From: CAYNST01 sp964434105
Lineage (GTDB): Bacteria > Pseudomonadota > Gammaproteobacteria > Pseudomonadales > Cellvibrionaceae
Assembly (NCBI GenBank): GCA_964434105.1
Contig: CAYSTJ010000009.1
Location: 1 to 64,000 of the forward strand
Length of the DNA stretch: 64,000 nucleotides
Direction: 5' to 3'
Below the pieces are notes generated by a model that saw only the letters and a program-made list of their open reading frames with translations, ran no database searches and was not told the DNA's origin. How positions within the stretch are numbered: the first letter of the stretch is position 1; every line of letters starts with the position of its first letter. This document shows positions 1 to 8,685 of the stretch, piece after piece. The position numbers and the translations under genes were made by a program.

Positions 1-102
1 CCTGGCGCCATCCGGTTCGATTTATCCGTCCGCTTTGTCTTTAACAGGACTTCGCATGTCGTTTCCTGACAACGCCCACTCTGATTTTTTTGAGGTATTC
101 AG

Positions 103-1554
103 ATGCATAGCAAACCTTTTTTGGCTGTCCCGATTGCAGGGTCTTTTCTGGGTGCCTGGAGCGCGCCCGCCCATGCTGCCGTAGGGCCAATTGACCTTAC
201 CAGCTCATTAATCGGTTTTGCTGCTCTGTTTGTGTTTGTGCTGGCCTACATAATGGTAATGGCCGAAGAAAAGCTGTATATGCGCAAGTCCAAGCCCGTC
301 CTGGTGGCGGCCGGGATTATCTGGATTTTAATAGGCTGGGCTTATACGCGCGCCGATATGGGTGGACACGCGGAAGCCGCTTACCGGCATGCCCTGCTGG
401 AATTCTCTGAATTGCTTCTATTCCTGCTGGTGGCCATGACTTATATAAATGCGCTGGAAGAACGACGGATGTTCGATGTGCTGCGCACCTGGATGACGCG
501 TAAAGGTTTTAACTACCGCACCCTGTTCTGGCTCACAGGGCTGCTTGCGTTCTTTATTTCCCCGATTGCCGATAACCTGACCACGGCACTGCTGATGTGT
601 GCGGTAGTGCTCAAGGTGGCCGGCGACAGCCGCCGCTTTGTCAATCTGTGTTGTATCAACATTGTCGTCGCCGCCAACGCCGGCGGCGCATTCAGCCCTT
701 TCGGCGATATAACAACATTGATGGTATGGCAGGCCGGCTTTGTGCCATTTTTCGATTTTTCGCACCTGTTTCTGCCGTCCGTCGTTAACTTTATCGTGCC
801 AGCGACGATCATGAGTCTGTTTATCGAGAAGCGCAAACCTGAAGCCCTGTATGAAGAGGCAGAGCTCAAGCGCGGCGCCAGGCGTATTCTGGTCCTGTTT
901 TTAATGACGGTGACGACAGCAGTGCTGTGCCACACACTACTGCATCTGCCGCCGGTGCTGGGGATGATGATGGGGTTGGGTTATCTGCAGTTTTTCGGAT
1001 TTTATTTAAGGCGCAGTTTACCTCGATCGTTGGCGCACAAACGTAATATTGCCGAACAGAAGGGCGATCAGCGTGCGCTGGCCAGGCTCGGTAGCATTGT
1101 GCCGTTTGATGTGTTTAGTAGGGTCGCGCGGGCGGAATGGGATACCCTGTTGTTTTTTTATGGCGTGGTGATCTGTGTGGGTGGTTTGGGGTTTATGGGG
1201 TATCTGGCGCTCCTGTCAGACACACTGTATACCGGCTGGAATGCGACCTCGGCCAATATATTCCTCGGCGTCCTGTCGGCAGTTGTCGATAATATCCCGG
1301 TAATGTTCGCCGTATTGAGTATGCAGCCCGACATGTCACTGGGCAATTGGCTGCTGATTACGCTGACAGCCGGTGTGGGAGGCAGTTTACTGTCCATCGG
1401 TTCTGCCGCTGGCGTTGCCCTGATGGGGCAGGCTCGCGGGATGTATACCTTTTTGGGGCATCTGAAATGGACGCCCGTGATTGCCCTGGGGTATGTTGCG
1501 GCGATTGCGGTGCATCTGTGGATTAACGCCGATCTCTTTCAGCTAACTGTCTGA
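103..1554 (+). CDS. nhaD: NhaD-type Na+/H+ antiporter
   Basis: Inner-membrane secondary antiporter that expels Na+ (and Li+) in exchange for protons; assigned to the NhaD family of the ion-transporter superfamily. The 483 residues hold about a dozen hydrophobic segments, and the family-typical stretches SPIADNLTTALLMCAVV (around residue 152) and SAVVDNIPVMFAVLSM (around residue 390) form the paired, pseudo-symmetric polar re-entrant segments with conserved Asp-Asn. The N-terminus begins with a hydrophobic segment ending in PAHAAVG that could be a cleaved signal, as proposed for other NhaD proteins. A GAGG ribosome site lies about 8 bases upstream of the ATG. The gene stands alone and is convergent with yggX. 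Sodium handling fits a marine or halotolerant lifestyle. Function is assigned by family resemblance, with high confidence. Confidence 0.9.
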   Translation: MHSKPFLAVPIAGSFLGAWSAPAHAAVGPIDLTSSLIGFAALFVFVLAYIMVMAEEKLYMRKSKPVLVAAGIIWILIGWAYTRADMGGHAEAAYRHALLEFSELLLFLLVAMTYINALEERRMFDVLRTWMTRKGFNYRTLFWLTGLLAFFISPIADNLTTALLMCAVVLKVAGDSRRFVNLCCINIVVAANAGGAFSPFGDITTLMVWQAGFVPFFDFSHLFLPSVVNFIVPATIMSLFIEKRKPEALYEEAELKRGARRILVLFLMTVTTAVLCHTLLHLPPVLGMMMGLGYLQFFGFYLRRSLPRSLAHKRNIAEQKGDQRALARLGSIVPFDVFSRVARAEWDTLLFFYGVVICVGGLGFMGYLALLSDTLYTGWNATSANIFLGVLSAVVDNIPVMFAVLSMQPDMSLGNWLLITLTAGVGGSLLSIGSAAGVALMGQARGMYTFLGHLKWTPVIALGYVAAIAVHLWINADLFQLTV

Positions 1555-1629
1555 CCGGTAGCGCGGCGAAGTACCCGACGACGGTCGGTTCGCTATTTGG
1601 GCGCCGGCCGCCGCGTTGGTATGGGGCAC

Positions 1630-1660
1630 AACAGAGGCTATGATGAAACGCCAACAGACC
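1630..1660. repeat. Partial copy of a dispersed hairpin repeat
   Basis: These 31 bases match positions 10772-10802 at 29 of 31 positions. The full copy at 10754-10804 is a perfect hairpin; here only the loop and right arm survive and the left arm is unrecognisable. It lies in the gap between the convergent nhaD and yggX genes. Confidence 0.65.
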
Positions 1661-1664
1661 TGGT

Positions 1665-1731
1665 GGCTATTACGAACTGTGGCTTTTACGGAAAGGTGGC
1701 TATTACCGAATTGCGGCTATTCCGGCGCGAT
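1665..1731. repeat. Four imperfect tandem repeats of about 17 bases
   Basis: Four successive units begin with GGCTATTAC, GGCTTTTAC, GGCTATTAC and GGCTATTCC, at 1665, 1681, 1698 and 1715. The last unit runs into the final codons of yggX. It lies directly beside the partial dispersed repeat, so the whole 1630-1731 block may be one decayed element. Confidence 0.5.
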
Positions 1732-1986
1732 GTAACCCTCCGCGCGATCGTAGTCTTTTCCTTCAAAAAACCGGTCCATCTGCTCCAGCAGGTACTGGCG
1801 GTTCTGCCGGTCCATCATATTCAGCTTTTTTTCATTGATAAGCATGGTCTGATGGCTTACCCATTCAGACCACGCCTTTTGTGAGACATGCTCGAAGATT
1901 TCCTGACCTTTGGCGCCGGGGAAAGGCGGTTGCGCGAGACCTTCCAGTTGCGCCTGATATTTTTTACAGAATACGGTACGTGTCAT
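1717..1986 (-). CDS. yggX: Fe(II)-trafficking / oxidative damage protection protein YggX
   Basis: Small cytosolic protein (89 residues, usual length about 90) implicated in iron handling and protection of Fe-S clusters from oxidative damage. The family hallmarks are visible: N-terminal MTRTVFCKKY with the conserved Cys7, the central TMLINEKKLNMM block and the C-terminal FFEGKDYDRAEGY. A longer reading would start 13 codons upstream, but the ATG at 1986 matches the family N-terminus and overlaps the mutY stop codon as ATGA, indicating translational coupling. The mutY-yggX pair is conserved across gammaproteobacteria; MutY carries a 4Fe-4S cluster, which gives the pairing a plausible rationale. 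Confidence 0.93.
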   Translation of the reverse strand: MTRTVFCKKYQAQLEGLAQPPFPGAKGQEIFEHVSQKAWSEWVSHQTMLINEKKLNMMDRQNRQYLLEQMDRFFEGKDYDRAEGYIAPE

Positions 1987-3074
1987 GGGGTGTAGGGTTC
2001 CTGATCGTTGTAGGGGCCTGTCCACAGACCCGGATTTTGCAGTTGTGCCAGCAGGCTTTTGACCGGTGCCGCAAGGCCTACGCGTGCCGGGCTTTGCAGG
2101 TTATACCAAATCCGGTTGTCAGTCTCGGCGACAGCATGCGGGTGGCTGCTCAGTTGTATATGCACCGGGCGAATATCGAAGTGATAGTGGCTGAAGGTAT
2201 GACGCAGTGGCGGCCATTGACGGTGTTGGCGAAACCGTCCGTAGTGGTGCTCAATATGGCTTTGCAGGTCTGCTTCCGTCGCCAGTTCCGGCAAGCTCCA
2301 TAAGCCACCCCAGATTCCCTGGGGCGGACGCTGCTGCAGCAGGATGTCACCATCCGGGTTTTCAACCAGCAACAGAAAAGCACTTTTTACCGGGAGCGCT
2401 TTGCGCGGCTTGCGCCCGGGGCAGAATGCAATCCGGTCGGTCGCCCGGGCCAGGCAATCCTGCGCCACGGGGCACTGTTCACAGCGTGGCCTGCTGCGGG
2501 TGCAGATGGTAGCGCCGAGGTCCATCACCGCCTGGGTATATTCGCGGCAGCGACGGTCCGGCATGCGCTGCTCCGCAATTTGCCACAGCGCCTGACTGAC
2601 CCGTGTTTCTCCCGGCCAGCCTTCGACAGCGGCGTGCCTTGCCAGTAACCGCTTGACGTTGCCGTCCAGAATAGCCGTCGGCTGGTTGAAGGCGATGCTG
2701 GTGATCGCTGCTGCCGTGGAGCGCCCTATGCCCGGCAGTTGCGCCAACTGGACGGTATCATCGGGGAAGACGCCGCCGAATTCTGTCACGATCGCCTGCG
2801 CACAGCGATGCAGATTGCGCGCACGCGCGTAGTAGCCGAGCCCTGTCCACAGGTGCAGCACGTCGTCCTGCCCGGCGGCAGCGAGATCCTGTACAGAGGG
2901 AAAGCGCTGAATGAACCGTTCGAAGTAGGGGATGACGGTGTTGACCTGGGTTTGCTGTAGCATAATTTCGGAGAGCCAGACACGGTAGGGCGTCAGTGGA
3001 TTTTGCCAGGGCAGATGCTTGCGTCCGTGCTGGTCGTACCATTGCAGGACGCGCTGATGAAATGATTCGGTCAT
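1983..3074 (-). CDS. mutY: A/G-specific adenine DNA glycosylase MutY
   Basis: Base-excision repair enzyme that removes adenine mispaired with 8-oxoguanine or guanine. With the ATG at 3074 the protein has 363 residues. Visible features: catalytic Glu36 in LSEIMLQQTQV, the helix-hairpin-helix LPGIGRSTAAAI at 113-124, catalytic Asp137 in ILDGNVKR, and the 4Fe-4S ligands Cys191, Cys198, Cys201 and Cys207 with C-x6-C-x2-C-x5-C spacing. The C-terminal third is the NUDIX-like domain that recognises 8-oxoG. A GTG nine codons upstream is also open, but MTESFHQRVL is the family-like start. It follows asmA in the same orientation and is translationally coupled to yggX. Confidence 0.95.
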   Translation of the reverse strand: MTESFHQRVLQWYDQHGRKHLPWQNPLTPYRVWLSEIMLQQTQVNTVIPYFERFIQRFPSVQDLAAAGQDDVLHLWTGLGYYARARNLHRCAQAIVTEFGGVFPDDTVQLAQLPGIGRSTAAAITSIAFNQPTAILDGNVKRLLARHAAVEGWPGETRVSQALWQIAEQRMPDRRCREYTQAVMDLGATICTRSRPRCEQCPVAQDCLARATDRIAFCPGRKPRKALPVKSAFLLLVENPDGDILLQQRPPQGIWGGLWSLPELATEADLQSHIEHHYGRFRQHRQWPPLRHTFSHYHFDIRPVHIQLSSHPHAVAETDNRIWYNLQSPARVGLAAPVKSLLAQLQNPGLWTGPYNDQEPYTP

Positions 3075-3157
3075 ATGATGTGGACGGCTCTGATAGTTCA
3101 CCCGGCACGACTGAGGACACCGCCGTGCCGGGGCTGCTGGATGTCGGCTGTGGAGTC

Positions 3158-5272
3158 TTAATTGGAACGCAGGCGCCTGAGCGCATCGCGGGCGCTCTCC
3201 TCTACGGACTTGCCTTTTTCGTCGCCCAGTTTATCGCGCAACAGGTTTTTGGCTTTGTCTTCGAGTTCCTGTTCGACTTTGTCTTTTTTTGCGTCCAGCT
3301 TCTGCTCGACGTCTGCCCGTTTCTCCTGCAATTTCGCATCGATCTTTTCTTTGGCCCGGTCTTTCGCCAGATCGGTCAGCAGTTTAACATCGGGCAGACA
3401 GGTTTTTGCGCCGAATCCCTCAATATTTCCCTTGCACCGGATGGGCAGAGCGCGGTTGCGCCAGTTGTCGGCGATGGGGAGGCAGCCGGGAATTGTGGCA
3501 GCCGCGTCACCCGTGGCACCGCTTGCGAAACTCCCCAGTGACAAGTTGAAGGGGAAGTCGAAATCGCCCGTGTCGATATTCATGCTGCCCTGTGCGTTGG
3601 CCAGCAATCTGGCCAGGGATGCATTAAGGTTTTCGACCGTAATGGTTTGTTGTGCAAATATCACGTCCAGTTCAATAGGCTGCATCCCGGTATGGGCAGG
3701 CCAGTCGAATGCCGGCGGTTCGCTTTGCTGCAGCACCGCCATGGCGCGGCAAAACTGCTGCTCGAGATTGATTTTCTGCCATTGCATCTGTGCCGACTGA
3801 ACCTTGGCGGCGGCATGCAGATTGTCAATCAGCTGACGGTCGGTGGTCCCTTCGCTGACGACCTGCGCCTGAGTCTGAACCTTGCCCTGTATGTCACCGA
3901 AATCGGCCAGTTGCTGTAATAGCTGACCAACATCGATGTTTTCACCTGCCAGTTCCAGGGTAAGCCGGGCAACCGACTTGCGTGCGTCGAGCTGGCCGTT
4001 ACCGGCTATCTGTCCGCCGGCGACCCCGGTCTGTAACGGTTGCAGGCGCAGCAGTCCATTCTCTGCACTCAGGCCCAGCTGCGGGTTGGTCAGGGCAATG
4101 TCCATGATTGTCATCTTCTCAAAAACGAGTTTGGCATCCACCTGAAGTTCTCGCAGAAGCGCCATCGGCAGCGGCGTCGGTTCAGCTTCCGGCGTGGGGG
4201 TTTCATCGGTCTCAGTTGATGGGGGCAGGTAATCATCAACATTGATAGCGGTCCCGCGCAGATCGGTTTTGACGGTGATGGCGTCGCCCAGACCGAGTAT
4301 CGTGCTGCCTTTCAGAACGGTGCTGTCCAGCTGGAGATTGATATCCGGCAAGGTCAGTGTATCGTCGCGGTATTCGTAAGGTAGGTTCAGACTGAAGCTG
4401 CCAAAGGCGTCGGGATTGCGCGTAGCGAGCGGTTCGTCAGAAACCATCGCCAGCCAGCGCCGCAAGCTGGTCGGGTTCAGATGCAGGGTACCGGTGCTGC
4501 TCAAAGCCTCTCCCCAATGGGTTTGAGTCGTCAAAGTCAGGCGCGCGTCGGTGTTGACGCTGGCAGCGCTAACGCCAACCCGGGTGTCATGCGTGGTGAA
4601 TAATTGCTGGTCCAGATCCAGACCGATCTGTCCTTTCAGCTCAACCGTCAGCGGCGGTAACTGGTCAATCTGCACATCCAGAGACACTTCGAGTGGAAAC
4701 CGGTTGCCATCAATGACGACATCGCGGGCTTCAAGATTTAGCTGGCTGACACGGATATCCTGTGCAGTCTGCTGGTCCTGGTAGTGCAGGGCAGAGTTAA
4801 TAAAACGCACCCGGGCGATGGACAATGCGGGGGGTGTGGTAGCCGCCTCCGGCGTATCCGGAGCCGCGTCCGGACTTGCGGGGCTCCCGATCCTGTTCCA
4901 GTTACTTTCGCCATCATTGGCTACCAGCAGGTTCACGGTAGCGTTCCGAACCTCAATGCCATCCACCAGAATTTGACGCTTGAACAACGGCATCAGTTGC
5001 ACCGATACACGGGCATTCCCGGCGCTGAGCAGCGGTTGGGCGCTGCCGCTCTGGCGCATGTCGAGTTCGCCCAGGGAAAACCCGAGGCTTGGCCAGAACG
5101 TCCAGCCCAGGTCGCCGGGTAACGCCAGCTCGATGCCCTGTTCGGCCGCTGCGTTGCGCAGTACCGGTTTGAGCGTGTTGGGGTCCACTGCCAGAATCAG
5201 GATGCCGATCAACGCGACAAGCGCAATGGGTAACAGGATAATCAACCACATCAGGCGTTTCAGTATTTTCAT
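3158..5272 (-). CDS. asmA: AsmA family inner-membrane-anchored protein
   Basis: AsmA-family protein (704 residues). Members are large, mostly periplasmic, beta-rich proteins tied to outer-membrane assembly and lipid transport. An N-terminal membrane anchor (about residues 5-29) is followed by the typical DPNTLKPVLRNAAAEQG opening and a long beta-rich periplasmic region, with a proline/acidic linker around residue 350. The last 75 or so residues are strikingly charged (repeated Asp-Lys/Glu-Lys heptads beginning LTDLAKDRAKEKIDAK) and predict as a long helix or coiled coil. It is the first gene of asmA-mutY-yggX, an order seen in many gammaproteobacteria. Family assignment is firm; the exact physiological role is not known from sequence. 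Confidence 0.88.
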   Translation of the reverse strand: MKILKRLMWLIILLPIALVALIGILILAVDPNTLKPVLRNAAAEQGIELALPGDLGWTFWPSLGFSLGELDMRQSGSAQPLLSAGNARVSVQLMPLFKRQILVDGIEVRNATVNLLVANDGESNWNRIGSPASPDAAPDTPEAATTPPALSIARVRFINSALHYQDQQTAQDIRVSQLNLEARDVVIDGNRFPLEVSLDVQIDQLPPLTVELKGQIGLDLDQQLFTTHDTRVGVSAASVNTDARLTLTTQTHWGEALSSTGTLHLNPTSLRRWLAMVSDEPLATRNPDAFGSFSLNLPYEYRDDTLTLPDINLQLDSTVLKGSTILGLGDAITVKTDLRGTAINVDDYLPPSTETDETPTPEAEPTPLPMALLRELQVDAKLVFEKMTIMDIALTNPQLGLSAENGLLRLQPLQTGVAGGQIAGNGQLDARKSVARLTLELAGENIDVGQLLQQLADFGDIQGKVQTQAQVVSEGTTDRQLIDNLHAAAKVQSAQMQWQKINLEQQFCRAMAVLQQSEPPAFDWPAHTGMQPIELDVIFAQQTITVENLNASLARLLANAQGSMNIDTGDFDFPFNLSLGSFASGATGDAAATIPGCLPIADNWRNRALPIRCKGNIEGFGAKTCLPDVKLLTDLAKDRAKEKIDAKLQEKRADVEQKLDAKKDKVEQELEDKAKNLLRDKLGDEKGKSVEESARDALRRLRSN

Positions 5273-5708
5273 GGCAGTGCGGCCTTTGTTTATTTATTGA
5301 AATTTGACATCGATAAAATTTGGCGGTGTACAGCTATTTTCCCACACGACATAATAACTGTTCAGCGCACGTCCCGATTCGCCCCTGTACGTACTAAAAA
5401 GCGGCGTTAAAAAATGGTCACAAACCTGTTGGGAACAGGTTTGAACGCTTTGCCAGGCGGCCCGGAGGGCGAGGCGCAGCGTATTTACACCAGTAAACCC
5501 ACATTCTTTGCCTTGCTCTGCACAAATCCGGACGCAATCTGGACGGGATGACGCAGTCCGGTCAGTCACGACATGGAGAAATCGCTACATAATAAGGCAG
5601 TATCAACCGGCATGCTGCAATGTCAACCGGTGAAGTATCCCGGAGCATGGCAATTGTCGCAGAATGTTTGTGGGATTATCCGTTTACGTCGGGGCACAGG
5701 TAACGAGT
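5273..5708. other. Intergenic region upstream of asmA
   Basis: About 440 bases between asmA and the DnaJ relic. It carries the hairpin at 5421-5443 and two copies of TCAACCGG near 5600-5630. A 91-codon minus-strand frame (5294-5569) has no recognisable features and is not called. It presumably holds the asmA promoter, but I could not place -10/-35 boxes with confidence. Confidence 0.4.
5421..5443. other. Perfect 10-bp-stem hairpin
   Basis: The inverted repeat CAAACCTGTT / AACAGGTTTG surrounds a 3-base GGG loop. On the minus strand a run of six Ts follows, about six bases beyond the stem. It could be an attenuator in the asmA leader, a weak terminator, or a copy of a small repeat family. The structure is seen; its role is not established. 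Confidence 0.45.
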
Positions 5709-5876
5709 ATGGACTTTAAAGGCTATTACGCCATGCTGAGTGTTGATCGCGCAGCGAGTCAGACGATACAGGCGGGCGTACCGCAAGCTTGGGGCGCAAG
5801 TACCATCCGGATGTCAGTGGATGCGGAAACCCGGTTCACGGCGCTCAATGCAGCCTGCGCCGCACCGATTCAATGA
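5709..5876 (+). pseudogene. Decayed DnaJ/CbpA J-domain relic
   Basis: The start MDFKGYYAMLSVDRAA closely resembles the CbpA J-domain opening (consensus MDFKDYYAILGV). About 60 bases later the homology moves to another frame as AYRKLG, then to a third as GRKYHPDVSG (with the HPD motif of J-domains), then returns to the first frame as DAETRFTALNAA. At least two to three small indels, several in G runs, are needed to join them. Homology stops before helix IV and nothing resembling the CbpA C-terminal domains follows, so it is also truncated. This points to a true pseudogene rather than one sequencing error. No cbpM partner is adjacent. Confidence 0.75.
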
Positions 5877-5928
5877 TCGGTGATGCCTGTCATGCATGGC
5901 AGGCAGGTTTGCGGTTGCACACATTAAT

Positions 5929-5947
5929 GCAAATGGTTATTATTTGC
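5929..5947. promoter_or_regulatory. Fur-box-like operator of the iron importer
   Basis: The 19-base site GCAAATGGTTATTATTTGC is an inverted repeat (GCAAAT/ATTTGC) that by hand alignment matches 12 of 19 positions of the classical Fur consensus. It lies about 27 bases before the ATG of the iron-binding lipoprotein gene, a suitable position for iron-dependent repression. Match quality is moderate. Confidence 0.5.
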
Positions 5948-5973
5948 GGATATTTTATCTTAAGGGTTTCGTT

Positions 5974-6996
5974 ATGTCTTTTATCAGGTCCCTCGCGATA
6001 GTGCCGTTTCTGGTTCTGTCTATCAGCGGGTGCAGTGATCGCGACCAGTCAGCCGACAATAGCCAGGTGTTGACCATTTATACCGAACGCAAGGAGCACC
6101 TGATCAAGCCGCTTCTGGACGAATTCACGCGCCAGACCGGGGTCACCATTCGTTATATTACGGACGGCGCGGGGCCGCTCCTGGCGAGGCTCGAGAACGA
6201 AAAAGACGCAACGCCGGCCGATATGCTGATTACGGTGGATGCAGGGAGCCTGTGGCAGGCCAGTGAAAAAGGCTTGTTGAAATCCATCGAATCGACGGTT
6301 CTCGAAGACAGCATTCCGCAACACCTGCGGTCGCCGGATAACCAGTGGTTCGGGCTGTCCGCGCGTGCCCGGACGATCGTGTACTCCACTGAACGGGTAA
6401 AGCCCGACGCGCTGTCCACCTATGAGGCGCTGGCGGATCCCGAATGGAAGGGACGCCTGTGTCTGCGTACGGCCAAAAAAGTGTACAACCAGAGCCTGGT
6501 CGCCACTATGATCAATACGCAGGGGGTGGAAAAAACCGAGGAAACGGTGCGGGGCTGGGTAGCCAACCTGGCAACGGATCCCTATTCGGACGATACCATC
6601 ACCATGGAAGCCGTAGTGGCGGGTCAGTGCGACGTGGCTTTGGTCAATACTTATTACCTGGGCCGGATGCAACAGGAGAACCCTGATTTGCCGTTGGCCA
6701 TTTTCTGGCCCAATCAGGAAGATCGGGGTGTGCATGTCAATATCTCAGGGGCCGGTGTTACCCGTCATGCCAAAAACCCGGAACTGGCGCAGCAGTTATT
6801 GGAATGGTTCGCCAGCCCGGAAGTGCAGTACCGGTTTGCGGAAGCTAATCAGGAGTTTCCGGCCAATCCGCAGGTTGAGCCTGCACCCCTGGTGAAAAGC
6901 TGGGGAACCTTCAAGGCGGATCTCGTGAATGTAGAAGCGGCGGGTCGCCTGCAACAGGAAGCCATCATGCTGATGGATCGCGCAGGCTATCGGTAG
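5974..6996 (+). CDS. fbpA: Ferric iron ABC transporter substrate-binding lipoprotein
   Basis: Periplasmic Fe3+-binding component of an FbpABC/FutA-type importer. The 340-residue protein has a lipoprotein signal (hydrophobic segment ending LSISGC, lipidated Cys about residue 20), then the family opening LTIYTERKEHLIKPLLDEF. The paired tyrosines in NTYYLGRM (about residue 227) are the usual iron ligands. An in-frame start 26 codons upstream exists, but the ATG at 5974 directly precedes the signal peptide. The permease follows 42 bases downstream, and a Fur-box-like site lies in front. Substrate as Fe3+ is from family membership; other metals or anions in the broad ferric-type binding-protein family are less likely. 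Confidence 0.88.
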   Translation: MSFIRSLAIVPFLVLSISGCSDRDQSADNSQVLTIYTERKEHLIKPLLDEFTRQTGVTIRYITDGAGPLLARLENEKDATPADMLITVDAGSLWQASEKGLLKSIESTVLEDSIPQHLRSPDNQWFGLSARARTIVYSTERVKPDALSTYEALADPEWKGRLCLRTAKKVYNQSLVATMINTQGVEKTEETVRGWVANLATDPYSDDTITMEAVVAGQCDVALVNTYYLGRMQQENPDLPLAIFWPNQEDRGVHVNISGAGVTRHAKNPELAQQLLEWFASPEVQYRFAEANQEFPANPQVEPAPLVKSWGTFKADLVNVEAAGRLQQEAIMLMDRAGYR

Positions 6997-7038
6997 TGTC
7001 CGACCACGCCGGGGGTTCACTCAGGCCGGGTTGCGGGC

Positions 7039-8625
7039 ATGGTACATAGTCGCTGGTGGCAATTGCCGGTTTACGGCATGTTTCTCCTGGTCATTGTCCC
7101 GGTCGTCGTGCTGGTGTTCAGTTGGCAGTCCTCCCAGGTGGAGGTATGGCAACACCTTATCGCCACGGGGCTGGGGCGGCTGCTGAAAAATACGTTGATT
7201 CTGATGGTCGGCGTGGGCATTTGCGTCATGCTGGTGGGGGTGAGCCTTGCCTGGCTGACCGCCGTCTGCGAGTTTCCCGGCCGTCGGTTGTTCGACTGGG
7301 CGCTGGTACTGCCATTGGCGGTGCCCACCTATGTGGTAGCCTTCGTCGCCCTGGGGCTTATGTCCTACAGCGGGCCCATACTTACCGTCTGGCGGGAGGT
7401 TTTTGGCCGGGACGCGTGGTACCCGGATATTCGCTCGCCGCTGGGCGTGGTGCTGGTCATGAGCGCCGTGCTCTATCCCTATGTCTATATGCTGGCGCGC
7501 AGTGCGTTTCTGCAGCAGGGGCGCAATCTGACCGATGCCGCGCGTTGCCTGGGGTGCGGGTCCTGGAGCAGTTTCTTTCAGGTTGCGCTGCCTATTGCGC
7601 GCCCGGCCATTGTTGCCGGCATGTCTCTGGCTCTGATGGAAGCGCTGGCCGATTTCGGTGCAGTTTCTGTCTTTAACTACGACACCTTTACCACCGCAAT
7701 CTATAAATCCTGGTTCGGGTTTTTCAACCTGCAGGCAGCTGCTCAACTGGCTACGCTGTTGCTGGGGTTTGTCGCCATCGCGTTATTGCTGGAGCAAAAG
7801 GCACGGGGCAAACGCCAGCGCTACCACATGAGCCTGCGCCAGAAGGAGCGAATCCGGCTGACCGGGGCGCCGGCCATTGTCGCATCGGTCTATTGTGGTT
7901 TGATTCTGCTGCTGACTTTTATCGTGCCGGTCGCCCAGCTGGTTATCTGGGTGGCCGAGTCCCGCCTGGCAGGCCTGAATGCGCATTTTTTCCGGCTGGT
8001 AGAACACACGTTTATTCTCGGTGCCATATCCGCGCTGGTCGTGGCGGTACTGGCAATGCTGGTCAGCTTTGCCCAACGCTATCAGGCACAGTCGAGCTGG
8101 ATTGCGGGACTCACGCGGATGACCGTACTGGGCTACGCGCTGCCGGGTTCGGTGCTGGCTGTTGGTATCATCATTGTGTTTACCTACACAGACCGGCTGT
8201 TTTCCGTTTGGACCGGGGGCGGCCAATGGTTGGTCGGCAGTCTGGCGGCGCTGATCCTGGCTTATATAATTCGGTATTTTGCGGTAGGTCTGGGGCCGGT
8301 GCAGGCCAGCCTGGACCGCATACGCCCGCATTTTCAGGAAGTAGCCCATACGCTGGGGTGCAACCAGTGGCAGGTGATCCGTCGTGTGTACCTGCCCTTG
8401 CTGAGTCCCGGTATTTTTACCGCAATGGTGCTGGTACTGGTGGATGTGATGAAGGAGATGCCGGCGACATTATTGCTGCGTCCGTTCGGCTGGGATACGC
8501 TGGCCGTGCGTGTCTACGAAATGACGTCGGAAGGCGAATGGCAGCGGGCCGCTTTACCGGCATTAAGCCTGGTACTGGTCTCAATTATCCCTGTTGTCCT
8601 GATGATCCAGCGCAGTCGTCGTTGA
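7039..8625 (+). CDS. fbpB: Ferric iron ABC transporter permease (duplicated-domain type)
   Basis: Inner-membrane permease of the FbpB/HitB type, in which two permease halves are fused (528 residues, family usually 500-560). Each half carries the cytoplasmic coupling helix that docks on the ATPase: DAARCLGCGSWSSFFQVALP (about 170-190) and EVAHTLGCNQWQVIRRVYLP (about 434-453). About twelve membrane segments are apparent. It probably forms an operon with the preceding binding protein. The partner ATPase (FbpC) is not next to it: the following gene is gcvT. The ATPase must be encoded elsewhere or shared, if the system works. Confidence 0.9.
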   Translation: MVHSRWWQLPVYGMFLLVIVPVVVLVFSWQSSQVEVWQHLIATGLGRLLKNTLILMVGVGICVMLVGVSLAWLTAVCEFPGRRLFDWALVLPLAVPTYVVAFVALGLMSYSGPILTVWREVFGRDAWYPDIRSPLGVVLVMSAVLYPYVYMLARSAFLQQGRNLTDAARCLGCGSWSSFFQVALPIARPAIVAGMSLALMEALADFGAVSVFNYDTFTTAIYKSWFGFFNLQAAAQLATLLLGFVAIALLLEQKARGKRQRYHMSLRQKERIRLTGAPAIVASVYCGLILLLTFIVPVAQLVIWVAESRLAGLNAHFFRLVEHTFILGAISALVVAVLAMLVSFAQRYQAQSSWIAGLTRMTVLGYALPGSVLAVGIIIVFTYTDRLFSVWTGGGQWLVGSLAALILAYIIRYFAVGLGPVQASLDRIRPHFQEVAHTLGCNQWQVIRRVYLPLLSPGIFTAMVLVLVDVMKEMPATLLLRPFGWDTLAVRVYEMTSEGEWQRAALPALSLVLVSIIPVVLMIQRSRR

Positions 8626-8685
8626 CCCTAATATTTCGATTACCTGTTACAATCCGCATTAGTCACACAATTCGAGCCTCTCCTC

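Noticed and set aside
5294..5569. A 91-codon minus-strand frame upstream of asmA
   Set aside because: No ribosome site, no recognisable domain, and it spans the hairpin; most likely chance.
5709..5876. The DnaJ relic as a single sequencing error in an otherwise intact gene
   Set aside because: At least two frame changes are needed and the remaining J-domain and C-terminal domains are absent downstream.
7021..7746. A 241-codon minus-strand frame inside the iron permease gene
   Set aside because: Composition (His/Gln/Pro-rich, no domain) is typical of an antisense shadow of a membrane-protein gene.
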